Under the pieces are notes generated by a model. It saw only the letters and a list, made by a program, of their open reading frames with translations, made no database searches and had not been told where the DNA came from. From the NCBI RefSeq assembly GCF_023336935.1, contig NZ_JAMBLR010000003.1, forward strand, positions 248,001-312,000: DNA of 64,000 bases. Reading direction: 5' to 3'. Source of the DNA: Phascolarctobacterium sp. ET69 (lineage in GTDB: Bacteria; Bacillota; Negativicutes; Acidaminococcales; Acidaminococcaceae). A program made the translations under genes and the position numbers. Below are positions 17,509-25,289 of the stretch, in pieces (the stretch's first letter is position 1; each line of letters starts with the position of its first letter).

Positions 17509-17832
17509 TTATACCATTTTTAAAAGCACGATGCCGCTGATCATGGTGGCAATGCCTGCAAAACCGAGCGGTTTAATCCGCAGGCCGAAAAAGGCTTTAT
17601 CCACGCAAGTGGTTAATAGTATGCCCAGTGCGCCCCAGACGGCGTAAGCTATGCTTAAGTCCAGCGTTACCAGCGCTTGTGCCATAAGCAAAAAGGCAAC
17701 GCCGATAAGGGCAAGCGAAGCAAACCCGTATTTTTTGTTGTGGAAACCATTTGATTTTTTAAGAAAAATATTAGCGATAACGTCAGTTGCAACAGCAAGC
17801 AATAAGTATATAATGCCGGTTGTATAAGCCAT
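17509..17832 (-). CDS. mdtI: SMR-family efflux subunit, MdtI-like
   Basis: A 107-residue, four-helix small multidrug resistance protein. It resembles the spermidine-export subunit MdtI through IANIFLKKSNGF in helix 1, the QAL...DLSIAYAVWG block in helix 3 and a short C-terminus. The membrane-embedded charge of helix 1, normally Glu, is Asp here (VATDVIAN). It starts 2 bases after the MdtJ-like gene ends, so the two are made together as a heteromeric pair. Substrate assignment to polyamines is by family resemblance only. Confidence 0.8.
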   Translation of the reverse strand: MAYTTGIIYLLLAVATDVIANIFLKKSNGFHNKKYGFASLALIGVAFLLMAQALVTLDLSIAYAVWGALGILLTTCVDKAFFGLRIKPLGFAGIATMISGIVLLKMV

Positions 17833-17834
17833 TT

Positions 17835-18170
17835 TTATTCACTCCCAGTGCGGGCTGTGCCGTTTTTAACCATTGTCAGCCCTATTAGTATAATTGCAAA
17901 AGCAAAAAGCTTTTGCGGCGGCATTGCTTCGTTAAAAATAATCCAGGCAATAAAGGCGGTGCCCATAAGGCCAATGCCTTCCCAAACTGCGTAGGCAACG
18001 CTGATGGGTATTTTTTTTACTGCCTTGCTGAGGCAGAAGTACGAAAAGCCCATTAATAAAAGCATTACCGGATAACCGATAAGCCATTCGTGCATAACGG
18101 AAAACTTCATAAAAGTTGTGCCTGTAACTTCCAGTGCAATGGCCGCAAACAGCATATAAACATGTTTCAT
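17835..18170 (-). CDS. mdtJ: SMR-family efflux subunit, MdtJ-like
   Basis: A 111-residue, four-helix SMR protein resembling MdtJ: EVTGTTFMK with the conserved Glu of helix 1, LSKAVKKI, and VAYAVWEGIG in helix 3, plus a polar C-terminal tail after MVKNGT. It is the first gene of the minus-strand pair, driven by the MerR-type promoter at 18219-18249. Homologous MdtJI exports spermidine; other SMR pairs export cationic drugs, so either role is possible. Confidence 0.82.
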   Translation of the reverse strand: MKHVYMLFAAIALEVTGTTFMKFSVMHEWLIGYPVMLLLMGFSYFCLSKAVKKIPISVAYAVWEGIGLMGTAFIAWIIFNEAMPPQKLFAFAIILIGLTMVKNGTARTGSE

Positions 18171-18188
18171 GATAATTCACCCTTTCAC

Positions 18189-18217
18189 TTGCAGCAAAGT
18201 AATTTTGCCGCTATAAT
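18189..18217 (+). promoter_or_regulatory. Sigma-A promoter of the merR-type gene
   Basis: TTGCAG at 18189 and TATAAT at 18212 are separated by 17 bases. The predicted start of transcription falls at about 18224, just ahead of the 17-bp operator palindrome, so the regulator could repress its own synthesis. Confidence 0.75.
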
Positions 18218-18218
18218 A

Positions 18219-18249
18219 ATAGTAAAGTATGGTGCAGCACCATAGTCAA
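18219..18249 (-). promoter_or_regulatory. MerR-type promoter and operator of the SMR operon
   Basis: On the minus strand, TTGACT (-35, 18249-18244) and TACTAT (-10, 18224-18219) are separated by 19 bases. The spacer contains a perfect palindrome, TATGGTGC-A-GCACCATA (18228-18244; it shares one base with the -35). An over-long 19-bp spacer with a dyad in it is the hallmark of promoters that MerR-family activators untwist. Confidence 0.88.
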
Positions 18250-18262
18250 GGGGGTTTTAAAA

Positions 18263-19096
18263 ATTTCGCAGAGGCTTTTAAAAACGGGCGAATTTGCCGC
18301 CTTTTGCAATACAACCAAAGATACTTTATTCCATTATGATGATATTGGGCTTTTAAAACCGGTAAAAACAGCGGCGAACGGTTACCGCTATTATTCGCTG
18401 AACCAGATTTATATGTTTGACCTTATAACTACTTTAAAAGAAGTGGGGCTTTCGCTGGAAGAAATAAAAAATTACATGGATGAGCGCGATGCCGATGCCT
18501 TTATGGAGCTTTTAAAAGAGCAGGACAAGCTGCTGAAGCAGAAAATTGAGGTGCTGACGCGCCGCCGCCGCCTTTTGCGCAATACATTAAAAATGACAAA
18601 AGAAGCGTTTGATGTGCAGGAAAATACCATAAGCATTGAAGACGCCGGAGAAGAATATTTTATAATTAGCGACAGACCAAAAAATAACAGTGAAAAAGAA
18701 TTATTTGCTGTTGTTTCGCGTTTATGGGATTACTGTACAAAGCATAATGCGTATGATGATTTTGTTACTGGGGAGATAATTCCTTACGAAAATATTGTAA
18801 ACGGCAGTTTTGCTACGGGATGGTTCTCCTCGCGGGTTGATAAAAAAGCAAAAAGCCGCTATTTGCACGTTAAACCGGCAGGATGCTATGCCGTTAAATA
18901 TATACGTTCATCATACTATGCCTTGCAGGAGGAATACCGCAAGTTTTGCTGCGAGCTGCATGAACTTGGCTATGAACCAAACGGCAGTATTTATCAGAAT
19001 GATATAACCAATTATTTATCGGAGCGTTATGCCGATGATTATTTAATGAAAATAGAGGTAAGTGTTAAACGGCATGATGAAAATGGCTGCAAATAA
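18263..19096 (+). CDS. MerR-family regulator with BmrR/GyrI-like effector domain
   Basis: The N-terminal winged helix (LLKTGEFAAFC...TLFHYDDIGLLKP...NGYRYYS) is typical of MerR proteins, followed by a dimerisation coiled coil (about residues 75-115) and a GyrI-like ligand-binding domain ending MKIEVSVKR. No ATG, GTG or TTG exists in frame before the HTH. The only start with a good ribosome-binding site (AAGGGGG, 8 bases away) is ATT at 18263; the first ATG, at 18413, would delete the DNA-binding domain. It is divergent from the SMR genes and probably senses a pump substrate. The downstream ATPase-like gene overlaps its end. Confidence 0.85.
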   Translation: MSQRLLKTGEFAAFCNTTKDTLFHYDDIGLLKPVKTAANGYRYYSLNQIYMFDLITTLKEVGLSLEEIKNYMDERDADAFMELLKEQDKLLKQKIEVLTRRRRLLRNTLKMTKEAFDVQENTISIEDAGEEYFIISDRPKNNSEKELFAVVSRLWDYCTKHNAYDDFVTGEIIPYENIVNGSFATGWFSSRVDKKAKSRYLHVKPAGCYAVKYIRSSYYALQEEYRKFCCELHELGYEPNGSIYQNDITNYLSERYADDYLMKIEVSVKRHDENGCK

Positions 19097-20666
19097 AAAT
19101 TTAACCAAAAAAGAACTTTATATTTGCCTTTTGCTGACGCTGGCCTTATGCGTTTTGGCTGCCGTGCCGCTTTTTGTAACGCTTACGGACTGGCGTTATA
19201 AGGCAGCCTTGGCGGCGGTGCAGTTTGTTTTGCTGCTGCCGCTTGTTTATTATTCGCAGCTTGTTTTGCAAAGCGGCAGAAAAACTTTGTTCGGCGGCGT
19301 ACCGGCAATGGAAGGGCTGGTATTTGTTTGCTGCGTGATTGGAATAATCAGCAGTGTAATTGTAAGCGTAAATGCGGTACATGGATTTATCAGTGCCGCA
19401 GCGGCAGGTTTTGCACCGCTTGCCGTTTTACTGTTTACTGTTTTGGTAAATTGTTATTTTAAGCAAAACCGTTTAATTTTTAGTGACGCGGAGCCTGATG
19501 ACAGCATTACAGCCGATAAAACAGCGGCGTTTGTCCTGCCAGCAGTATTTGCCCTTGCACTTGCAGCGGCGTTAAGCTGGTGGTTTTACGGGCTTGGCGC
19601 GGCTGCTTCGTGGCAGGTTTTAAGCAGCGTGCTTATGGCAGCCGGGGCAGGTGCGTTTATGCTGGGTAATACTCTGCCGTATTATTTTGCCTTGCAGAAT
19701 GCGCAAAACAAAAATTATTCGTTTGAAAACAAAAAAACATTAAATAACAGCCGCAAAATAAGCATGGCAGTTTTTGATGAAAGTTTTGCCGGTGGCAGCG
19801 GAGTGGAAATAACAGATATTATTACGGCAGCTGTCAGTGAAGCGCAGCTTTTGGCGTTGGCGGCATCCGTTGCGGAAACTGCCGGGCATCCGCTGCGCAA
19901 AGTATTGAAAAATGCGGCAGCTGGGCTTAACCTGCCTGTATGCAGCGGCGTTGTAATGCTGCGGGGCGGCATTGCGGCTCAGTGCAGCCGTAAAAATATC
20001 CGCATGGGCACATTGGCGTTTGTGCGTACTGTGGCGGATGTTCCTGCTGCTTTTGCCAAATATGAAGCAGAGCTGCAAAAACAGGGCAAAACTGCCTATT
20101 ATTTAACCTGCGGCAGAAACTTGCAGGGGATTATAGCGGTTGGAGAGAAAGTCAATACCAATCTTGCCCCGGCGTTGCAGAGCCTGCAAAAACTCGGCGT
20201 GCGCACGGTTATGTTCAGCAGCGGCACTAAGCACAGGGCAGAATACATCGGCAGTAAGGCTGGTTTTGATAAAACCGTGGCGGAACTTAGTGCGGAACAC
20301 CAGAAAGAACTTGCCGAAACCTTTTGCAGAACCGGGGAATTTGTTGCCGTAATTAAGCGTTGCGATGACGGCACAGCCTTGCGGGCAGATATTTACAGCC
20401 CCGGTGCCGTTAAAGAAGGCAGCGTTGTTTTTAATGATGGCAATGCGGAAAACCTGGCAGAGGCGATAAAGCTGAGTAGAAGGCTGCAAAAAATGTGCAG
20501 GCAAAATGAAAAAGCTGCTCTTTGGGCAGCCGTGTTATGGGCTTTTGGCGCTGCCTGCGGATGGCTGCTGTTGTTTAAAACAGCACTGCCGGGCGTTGTG
20601 CTTGCGGCCATGCTTGTAATACAGGCAGCTGCTATATGGCTAAACAGCCGGAGGCTGCAAAAATGA
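19074..20666 (+). CDS. Catalytically inactive P1B-type ATPase homologue (pseudo-ATPase)
   Basis: An intact frame of about 530 residues that follows the backbone of a CopA-like heavy-metal ATPase but has lost every catalytic motif. The transmembrane blocks are recognisable (FVLLLPLVYYSQLVLQ; ADKTAAFVLPAVFALAL). The metal-binding metal-binding heavy-metal domains and the whole actuator domain are absent. CPC of helix 4 is GAF (19650-19658); DKTGT is DESFA (19776-19790); TGDN is SSGT (20217-20228); GDGxNDAP is missing near 20360. The HP motif (AGHPLRK) and a hinge-like GVRTVMF remain. It overlaps the merR gene; ATGs at 19074, 19077 and 19083 and a GTG at 19062 are possible starts. A membrane scaffold or sensor role is conceivable; no ATP-driven transport is expected. 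Confidence 0.78.
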   Translation: MMKMAANKNLTKKELYICLLLTLALCVLAAVPLFVTLTDWRYKAALAAVQFVLLLPLVYYSQLVLQSGRKTLFGGVPAMEGLVFVCCVIGIISSVIVSVNAVHGFISAAAAGFAPLAVLLFTVLVNCYFKQNRLIFSDAEPDDSITADKTAAFVLPAVFALALAAALSWWFYGLGAAASWQVLSSVLMAAGAGAFMLGNTLPYYFALQNAQNKNYSFENKKTLNNSRKISMAVFDESFAGGSGVEITDIITAAVSEAQLLALAASVAETAGHPLRKVLKNAAAGLNLPVCSGVVMLRGGIAAQCSRKNIRMGTLAFVRTVADVPAAFAKYEAELQKQGKTAYYLTCGRNLQGIIAVGEKVNTNLAPALQSLQKLGVRTVMFSSGTKHRAEYIGSKAGFDKTVAELSAEHQKELAETFCRTGEFVAVIKRCDDGTALRADIYSPGAVKEGSVVFNDGNAENLAEAIKLSRRLQKMCRQNEKAALWAAVLWAFGAACGWLLLFKTALPGVVLAAMLVIQAAAIWLNSRRLQK

Positions 20667-20674
20667 ATAGTAAG

Positions 20675-20707
20675 AAACTGCTGTAAAGAAATTTACGGCA
20701 GTTTTTT
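20675..20707 (+). terminator. Terminator after the pseudo-ATPase gene
   Basis: Stem AAACTGC/GCAGTTT with inner TGTAAA/TTTACG pairing, then six T. Confidence 0.85.
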
Positions 20708-20745
20708 AATTATAAATAAAAAAAGATAAAAAATTTTTTAAAATT

Positions 20746-20788
20746 TTAGCACTCATCTATTGACGGTGCTAACAACAAGTGGTATATT
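20746..20788 (+). promoter_or_regulatory. Heat-shock promoter overlapped by a CIRCE-like operator
   Basis: TTAGCACTC at 20746, a 9-base gap and CGGTGCTAA at 20764 match the HrcA operator CIRCE (left arm 9/9, right arm 7/9). It overlaps a sigma-A promoter, TTGACG (20760) - 17 bases - TATATT (20783). Repression by HrcA is therefore likely. Confidence 0.85.
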
Positions 20789-20899
20789 ATATTCAGAACG
20801 AAGGAAGGCCCCGATAAGGGGCGGAACCCTTAAGTTCAGAAGCGACAGCCTTTAAAGCTGCTGATATAAATTGCAAGTTTTGAAAGGAAGTCTTTTATT

Positions 20900-21352
20900 A
20901 TGATGTTACCTACCATTTTTGGAGAAAACTTATTTGATGATTTTATGGACGATGCTTTTGAAAGAAACTTCTTCGGCGGCAGAAACCCGTTGTATGGCAA
21001 ACACAGCAAAAACCTTATGAAAACTGATGTTAAAGAAACCGAAACAGGTTATGAACTTGATATTGACCTGCCGGGCTTTAAAAAAGATGAAATCAGCGCT
21101 CATCTGGAAGACGGTTATCTTACCGTTTCGGCTGCTAAAGGCGTTGATAAAGACGAAAAAGATAACAAAGGCCGTTATATCCGCCGTGAACGTTACAGCG
21201 GCAGCATGACAAGAAGCTTCTATGTTGGTAACGCCGTTACCGAAGAAGATATTAAAGCTAAATACGAAGACGGTATTTTGAGCCTGAGCATTCCTAAAAA
21301 AGACCCGAAAGCCGTTGAAGCTAAAAAGTATATCGCCATTGAAGGCAAATAA
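20900..21352 (+). CDS. Hsp20-family small heat-shock chaperone
   Basis: A 150-residue alpha-crystallin-type chaperone that holds unfolding proteins. The ACD begins at MKTDVKETETGYELDIDLPGFKKDEI and ends with the conserved GILSLSIPK. The N-terminal arm starts MMLPTIFGENLFDDFM, common in Firmicute Hsp20s. A leader of about 105 bases separates it from the CIRCE promoter; it contains a GCCCC/GGGGC hairpin (20808-20822). AAAGGAAG precedes the ATG. Confidence 0.95.
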   Translation: MMLPTIFGENLFDDFMDDAFERNFFGGRNPLYGKHSKNLMKTDVKETETGYELDIDLPGFKKDEISAHLEDGYLTVSAAKGVDKDEKDNKGRYIRRERYSGSMTRSFYVGNAVTEEDIKAKYEDGILSLSIPKKDPKAVEAKKYIAIEGK

Positions 21353-21368
21353 GTTGATAGCTTAAATT

Positions 21369-21403
21369 AAAAGCTGCGGCACGATTTGTGCCGCAGCTTT
21401 TTT
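21369..21403 (+). terminator. Terminator of hsp20
   Basis: A 14-bp stem (AAAAGCTGCGGCAC and its complement) with a GATTT loop, ending in a T-run. Confidence 0.92.
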
Positions 21404-21415
21404 GCTGTTTAAACT

Positions 21416-21447
21416 AAAAACGCACCATGTTTTTACATGGTGCGTTT
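21416..21447 (-). terminator. Terminator of the lemA-TPM operon
   Basis: On the minus strand AAACGCACCATGT pairs with ACATGGTGCGTTT and is followed by a T-run. It faces the hsp20 terminator. Confidence 0.88.
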
Positions 21448-21468
21448 ACTTTTTACTTATTTATTTAC

Positions 21469-22227
21469 TTACCATCTTCTGGAGGAGCCGCCGCCACCGC
21501 CGCTGCCGCCTCCAAAACCTCCTCCGCCGCCGAAGCCGCCGCCTCCTCCGCGCCGGAAGATTGATAGAATCAGCATTTGGGTAATAAAGCCGCCCAAAAA
21601 TACGTTATCTATTACGAGAAGCAGCACTATGCCGATGCCGATTGCAAGTTCTGCCCACAGCGGCAGGCTGTCATTCTGCTTCGGTGTCGGTGGGGTATAG
21701 CTTACTCCCTCCAGCTTAACATTGTATTCTTTGGCAACTGTCGCTGCAGTTGCGGCATAGCCGTTAACAATGCCTTTATCGTACTGTCCCTGTTTAAAGT
21801 AGGGCAGCATGGTATCGTCCTGCAAGCGTCCGGTAAGCCCGTCAGGCAGTGCGCCTTCCAGTCCGTACCCAACTTCAATACGGCTTTGCCTGTCCTGTGT
21901 GGCAACAACTATCAGCACGCCGTTATTTTTATCACGGCTGCCGATGCCCCAGCCGCGCAGCACTTTAAGCGCATAGCTTTCAATGGGCTCGCCGTCAAGC
22001 GTAGGCACAGTCAGCACGGCAACCTGTGCCGTTGTTTTGCTGTCAAGCTCACGGCCGATAGAATAAATTATTTTTTCGGAAGCCGGTGAAATAACATCAG
22101 CGTAGTCCTGCACATATATATTGCTGCCTGCCTGCGGTTTAGGCGGTATTTCCGCTGCTTCCAGCCCTGCTGCGGCATAAAGGGTTTGTGCCAGTACCAG
22201 AAGCAGAAGTAAAAAATGCTTAATCAT
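21469..22227 (-). CDS. TPM-domain membrane protein (YgcG-like)
   Basis: A 252-residue envelope protein. It has a signal peptide (about 1-24), a TPM domain (about 40-170, with VQDYADVISPASEKII and GSRDKNNGVLIVVA), one transmembrane helix (about 195-212) and a C-terminal Gly-rich tail of about 28 residues ending SSRRW. TPM proteins are often paired with LemA, as here, but their function is poorly defined; some are implicated in phosphatase activity or membrane protein quality control. Confidence 0.88.
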   Translation of the reverse strand: MIKHFLLLLLVLAQTLYAAAGLEAAEIPPKPQAGSNIYVQDYADVISPASEKIIYSIGRELDSKTTAQVAVLTVPTLDGEPIESYALKVLRGWGIGSRDKNNGVLIVVATQDRQSRIEVGYGLEGALPDGLTGRLQDDTMLPYFKQGQYDKGIVNGYAATAATVAKEYNVKLEGVSYTPPTPKQNDSLPLWAELAIGIGIVLLLVIDNVFLGGFITQMLILSIFRRGGGGGFGGGGGFGGGSGGGGGSSRRW

Positions 22228-22248
22228 GGTTTAAATCCTTAACGCATT

Positions 22249-22803
22249 TTAAAATTGTACCTGCGGCACTGCTTTGGCGCTTTCGGGCACTTCAAAGTAA
22301 TCGCGCTGGCTGAAGCCCAAAATGCCTGCATACAATACGGTTGGGAACTGTTTGATGCTGGCGTTGAATTCCTGCACGGCGTTGTTGTAATCCTGGCGGG
22401 ATACGGCAATGCGGTTTTCGGTGCCTGCCAGTTCATCCTGCAGCTGCGTAAAGTTGGCATTGGCCTTAAGCTGCGGATAGTTTTCGGCTACCATTAACAG
22501 GCGGCTCAGTGCGCCGGAAAGTTCGCCGTCAGCCTGGCTTGCTTCCTGCACGGTTTTGGCTCCGCCAAGTTTGGCGCGCGCGTCGGCAACAGCTTTAAAC
22601 ACATCGCTTTCGTGTGCAGCATAACCTTTAACGGTATTAACAAGGTTGGGGATTAAATCGTTGCGGCGCTGCAGCTGGTTTTCAATCTGCGACCATTTGC
22701 CGTTGATGTTTTCATTCATGCCTACAAGGTTGTTGTAACCGCTCATTACAAGCCCGAAAATAACGAGCAGTGCGGCGATAACAATCATTAAGTTTTTATT
22801 CAT
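22249..22803 (-). CDS. LemA-family protein
   Basis: A 184-residue LemA protein with one N-terminal transmembrane helix (about 5-24) and a long four-helix coiled domain. The hallmarks are RRNDLIPNLVNTVKGYAAHE, the YPQLKANANFTQLQDELAGTENRIAVSR block and a hydrophobic C-terminus. It is the first gene of the pair with the TPM gene, 21 bases apart. The precise role of LemA proteins is unknown. Confidence 0.95.
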   Translation of the reverse strand: MNKNLMIVIAALLVIFGLVMSGYNNLVGMNENINGKWSQIENQLQRRNDLIPNLVNTVKGYAAHESDVFKAVADARAKLGGAKTVQEASQADGELSGALSRLLMVAENYPQLKANANFTQLQDELAGTENRIAVSRQDYNNAVQEFNASIKQFPTVLYAGILGFSQRDYFEVPESAKAVPQVQF

Positions 22804-23035
22804 TGTGTAAGTTAACCTCCTTAATTATATTAACTATATTTTAACGAAAACTCTGTGCCGGTGTCAACTTTATCATAGCGGCGGAGTGTGAATTTATTGT
22901 GTAGAAAATTTTACATAATTAACAATTTCTTAATGAAATTTAAAGTTTTTTAACCAATACTTAACCTGATGAACACATTGCATTTTAAATTTTAATGTTA
23001 AAATGAAGAAAATCAAAATCACGGAGGTTCTAATA

Positions 23036-24340
23036 ATGAGTTTAAAGAAAAAAATTGCCGGTGTTCTGCTGGCAACCATGTGTACCGCATTCTTTGCCGG
23101 CTGCGGCGGCGATAACAAATCTGCCGACAGTACCAGCGGCAAAAAAGTACAAATTGAATATTGGCATGTAGCGTCTGAAAGCTTCGGCGGCCAGACCGTT
23201 AAAGAACTTGTAAAAGATTTTAACGAAAAACATCCCGATATTGAAGTAGTTGAAAAATACAACCCTGATATGTATAAAGGTCTTACCCAAAACCTGCAGG
23301 CAGCCATTGCTTCCGGCAAAAATCCGGACGTAGTGCAGATGGGCTGGTCCTACCTTAACTATGCTGCCGAAAACCTGAAATACCAGGACATCAACCAATC
23401 CTTTGAAAGCGCCAAAGACCCGAACTTCTTAAAAGACAACTTCCTGCCTAACGTACTGGCGCTGGCGCAGACCGACGACGGCAAACAGATTGGCGTGCCG
23501 TACTCCATCAGTGTGCCGGTGCTGTACTACAACCCGGAAATTTTTAAAGCAGCAGGGCTTGACCCCGCTAACCCGCCCAAAACCTGGGACGAAGTTAAAG
23601 CGGCTGCGAAACAGATTAAAGACAACACCGGCAACATGGGCTTCTTTATGCAGGAATATGCCGATAACTGGACTCAGCAGGCTATCATCGAATCCAACGG
23701 CGGCAGCATGCTGAAGAAAGAAAACGGCAAAACCTTGGCAGGCTTCGATACCCCGGAAGCTGCCGAAGCATATCAGCTGCTGGCTGACATGGTACAGGAA
23801 GGCACCGGCCTGCATGCTACCAACGAAGAAGGCTTCCAGGCTTATCTCAGCGGCAAGCTCGGCATGGTTTGCACAACTATCGGCAAACGCGCCAACTTTG
23901 AAAAGAGCGCTAAGTTTGAAGTAATGGCTGCTCCGTTCCCGAAATTTGAAGGCAAAGAGCTGAAAGTTCCGGCAGGCGGCAACTTCTTGATGATTTTCAG
24001 CAACGACGATGCTAAAAAAGCAGCAGCCGTTGAATTCATTAAATATCTGGAATCTCCGGAAGCACTGCTGAAATGGAGTACCGGCACCGGTTACCTGCCG
24101 CCGCGTAAAGGCGTAGAAAACGACCCCAACGGCTTCAAGAAACTGGTTGACACCAACAAAAACGTGCAGGTTGCACTTTCCTTAATGCCTAACCTTGTAC
24201 CTTGGGCAAGCTTCCCCGGCGCTAACGGCTTACAGGCTGAACAGCTTCTCATCGACGCCCGCGACATTATCCTGAGCGGCAAAGAAAGCGCTGCACAGGC
24301 TCTGCACGAAACCGCAGAAAAAATTAACAGCCTGATGTAA
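23036..24340 (+). CDS. ABC transporter substrate-binding lipoprotein (UgpB/MalE-like)
   Basis: A 434-residue solute-binding protein of family 1. It begins with a lipoprotein signal peptide (lipobox FAGC at about residues 20-23) and a Gly/Ser/Lys linker. The mature part starts KVQIEYWHV and contains the family block GKNPDVVQMGW. ATG at 23036 is chosen because GGAGG lies 9 bases upstream; an in-frame ATG at 23003 would put a charged extension before the signal peptide. Its permeases and ATPase follow. The ligand is probably a sugar or glycerophosphate-like compound, not determined. Confidence 0.9.
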   Translation: MSLKKKIAGVLLATMCTAFFAGCGGDNKSADSTSGKKVQIEYWHVASESFGGQTVKELVKDFNEKHPDIEVVEKYNPDMYKGLTQNLQAAIASGKNPDVVQMGWSYLNYAAENLKYQDINQSFESAKDPNFLKDNFLPNVLALAQTDDGKQIGVPYSISVPVLYYNPEIFKAAGLDPANPPKTWDEVKAAAKQIKDNTGNMGFFMQEYADNWTQQAIIESNGGSMLKKENGKTLAGFDTPEAAEAYQLLADMVQEGTGLHATNEEGFQAYLSGKLGMVCTTIGKRANFEKSAKFEVMAAPFPKFEGKELKVPAGGNFLMIFSNDDAKKAAAVEFIKYLESPEALLKWSTGTGYLPPRKGVENDPNGFKKLVDTNKNVQVALSLMPNLVPWASFPGANGLQAEQLLIDARDIILSGKESAAQALHETAEKINSLM

Positions 24341-24358
24341 TAAGGGCTGATGAACTTT

Positions 24359-24392
24359 CAGGCTGCTGCTTGCTGCGGCAGCCTGATTTTTA
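24359..24392 (+). terminator. Hairpin between binding protein and permease genes
   Basis: CAGGCTGC pairs with GCAGCCTG around a GC-rich loop and is followed by ATTTTTAA. It probably attenuates transcription so that the binding protein is made in excess, or stabilises its mRNA 3' end. Confidence 0.6.
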
Positions 24393-24410
24393 ACTAAAGG
24401 AGAAATTAAG

Positions 24411-25289
24411 ATGGAAAAGAATAAATGGCACGCGTTTTTGTTTCTGCTGCCAAGCATCTTCTTTTTTGTAGTATTTTCATACTGGCCGCTGCTGCAAAAC
24501 CTGTATTTAAGCTTTTTCAGCTGGAATATGGTCAGCCCAAACATGACGTTTGTCGGTATCGAAAACTACACCGCCGTGCTGGGCAGCGAGGAGCTTATCA
24601 AAATACTTGCCAACACTGTTGTGTTTGTAGCCATCATGCTGGTGCTGAATTTTGTGCTGCCATACCTGTTTTCGTTTGTGCTGGGGCACTTAATTGAACG
24701 CGGCAAGGGCTTTTACCGTTCAACCCTTTTCATGCCGGCAACGCTTTCACTGGCAGTTGCCAGTATTTTGTTCCTGTGGATTTACAACCCGCTGGCTGGC
24801 CCGTTAAGCATTGTGCTTTCGTGGTTCGACTTGGAATCGCCGCGATGGTTTAAGGAAAACTGGCTGGTAATTTTTGCTATCTGCACCATCATCGGCTGGA
24901 AGGTTTTCGGTTACAACCTGATTGTAATGCTGGCCGCCATGCTGGCAGTGCCGAAAGAAATGATTGAAGCAGCCAAACTTGAAAACGCCAGCAACTGGCA
25001 GATTTTTAAACAGATTATCGTGCCGATGACGTCTTCCACCGCTATTTACGTATTTACAATAACTGTGGTGTTCGGCTTGCAGTATGTGCTGGTGCCGGTA
25101 AACATGCTTACGCAGGGCGGGCCGGACCAGGGCAGCTCCAACCTTGTGTACATCATTTACCAGTATGCGTTTGTATTCTTCCAGACCGGCAAATCCGCAG
25201 CCTTTGCCATAATTACGATGATTTGCTATATCGCGTTCCTGCTGTTTAGGACCAAATATTTAGAGAAGAAGGTATATTATGAAAACTGA
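24411..25289 (+). CDS. ABC sugar-type permease, MalF/UgpA family
   Basis: A 292-residue inner-membrane permease with six helices, starting with the family-typical FLFLLPSIFFFVVFSYWPLLQNLYLSF. The EAA loop EAAKLENASNWQIFKQIIVP (about 183-202) contacts the ATPase. It overlaps the next permease gene by 11 bases. Confidence 0.93.
   Translation: MEKNKWHAFLFLLPSIFFFVVFSYWPLLQNLYLSFFSWNMVSPNMTFVGIENYTAVLGSEELIKILANTVVFVAIMLVLNFVLPYLFSFVLGHLIERGKGFYRSTLFMPATLSLAVASILFLWIYNPLAGPLSIVLSWFDLESPRWFKENWLVIFAICTIIGWKVFGYNLIVMLAAMLAVPKEMIEAAKLENASNWQIFKQIIVPMTSSTAIYVFTITVVFGLQYVLVPVNMLTQGGPDQGSSNLVYIIYQYAFVFFQTGKSAAFAIITMICYIAFLLFRTKYLEKKVYYEN

Noticed and set aside
20790-20899. ROSE or fourU RNA thermometer in the hsp20 leader
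   Set aside because: No TTTT facing the Shine-Dalgarno and no ROSE box; only generic hairpins.
21475-21560. GC-rich tandem repeat (CCGCCGCC-like)
   Set aside because: It is the coding sequence of the Gly-rich tail of the TPM protein.
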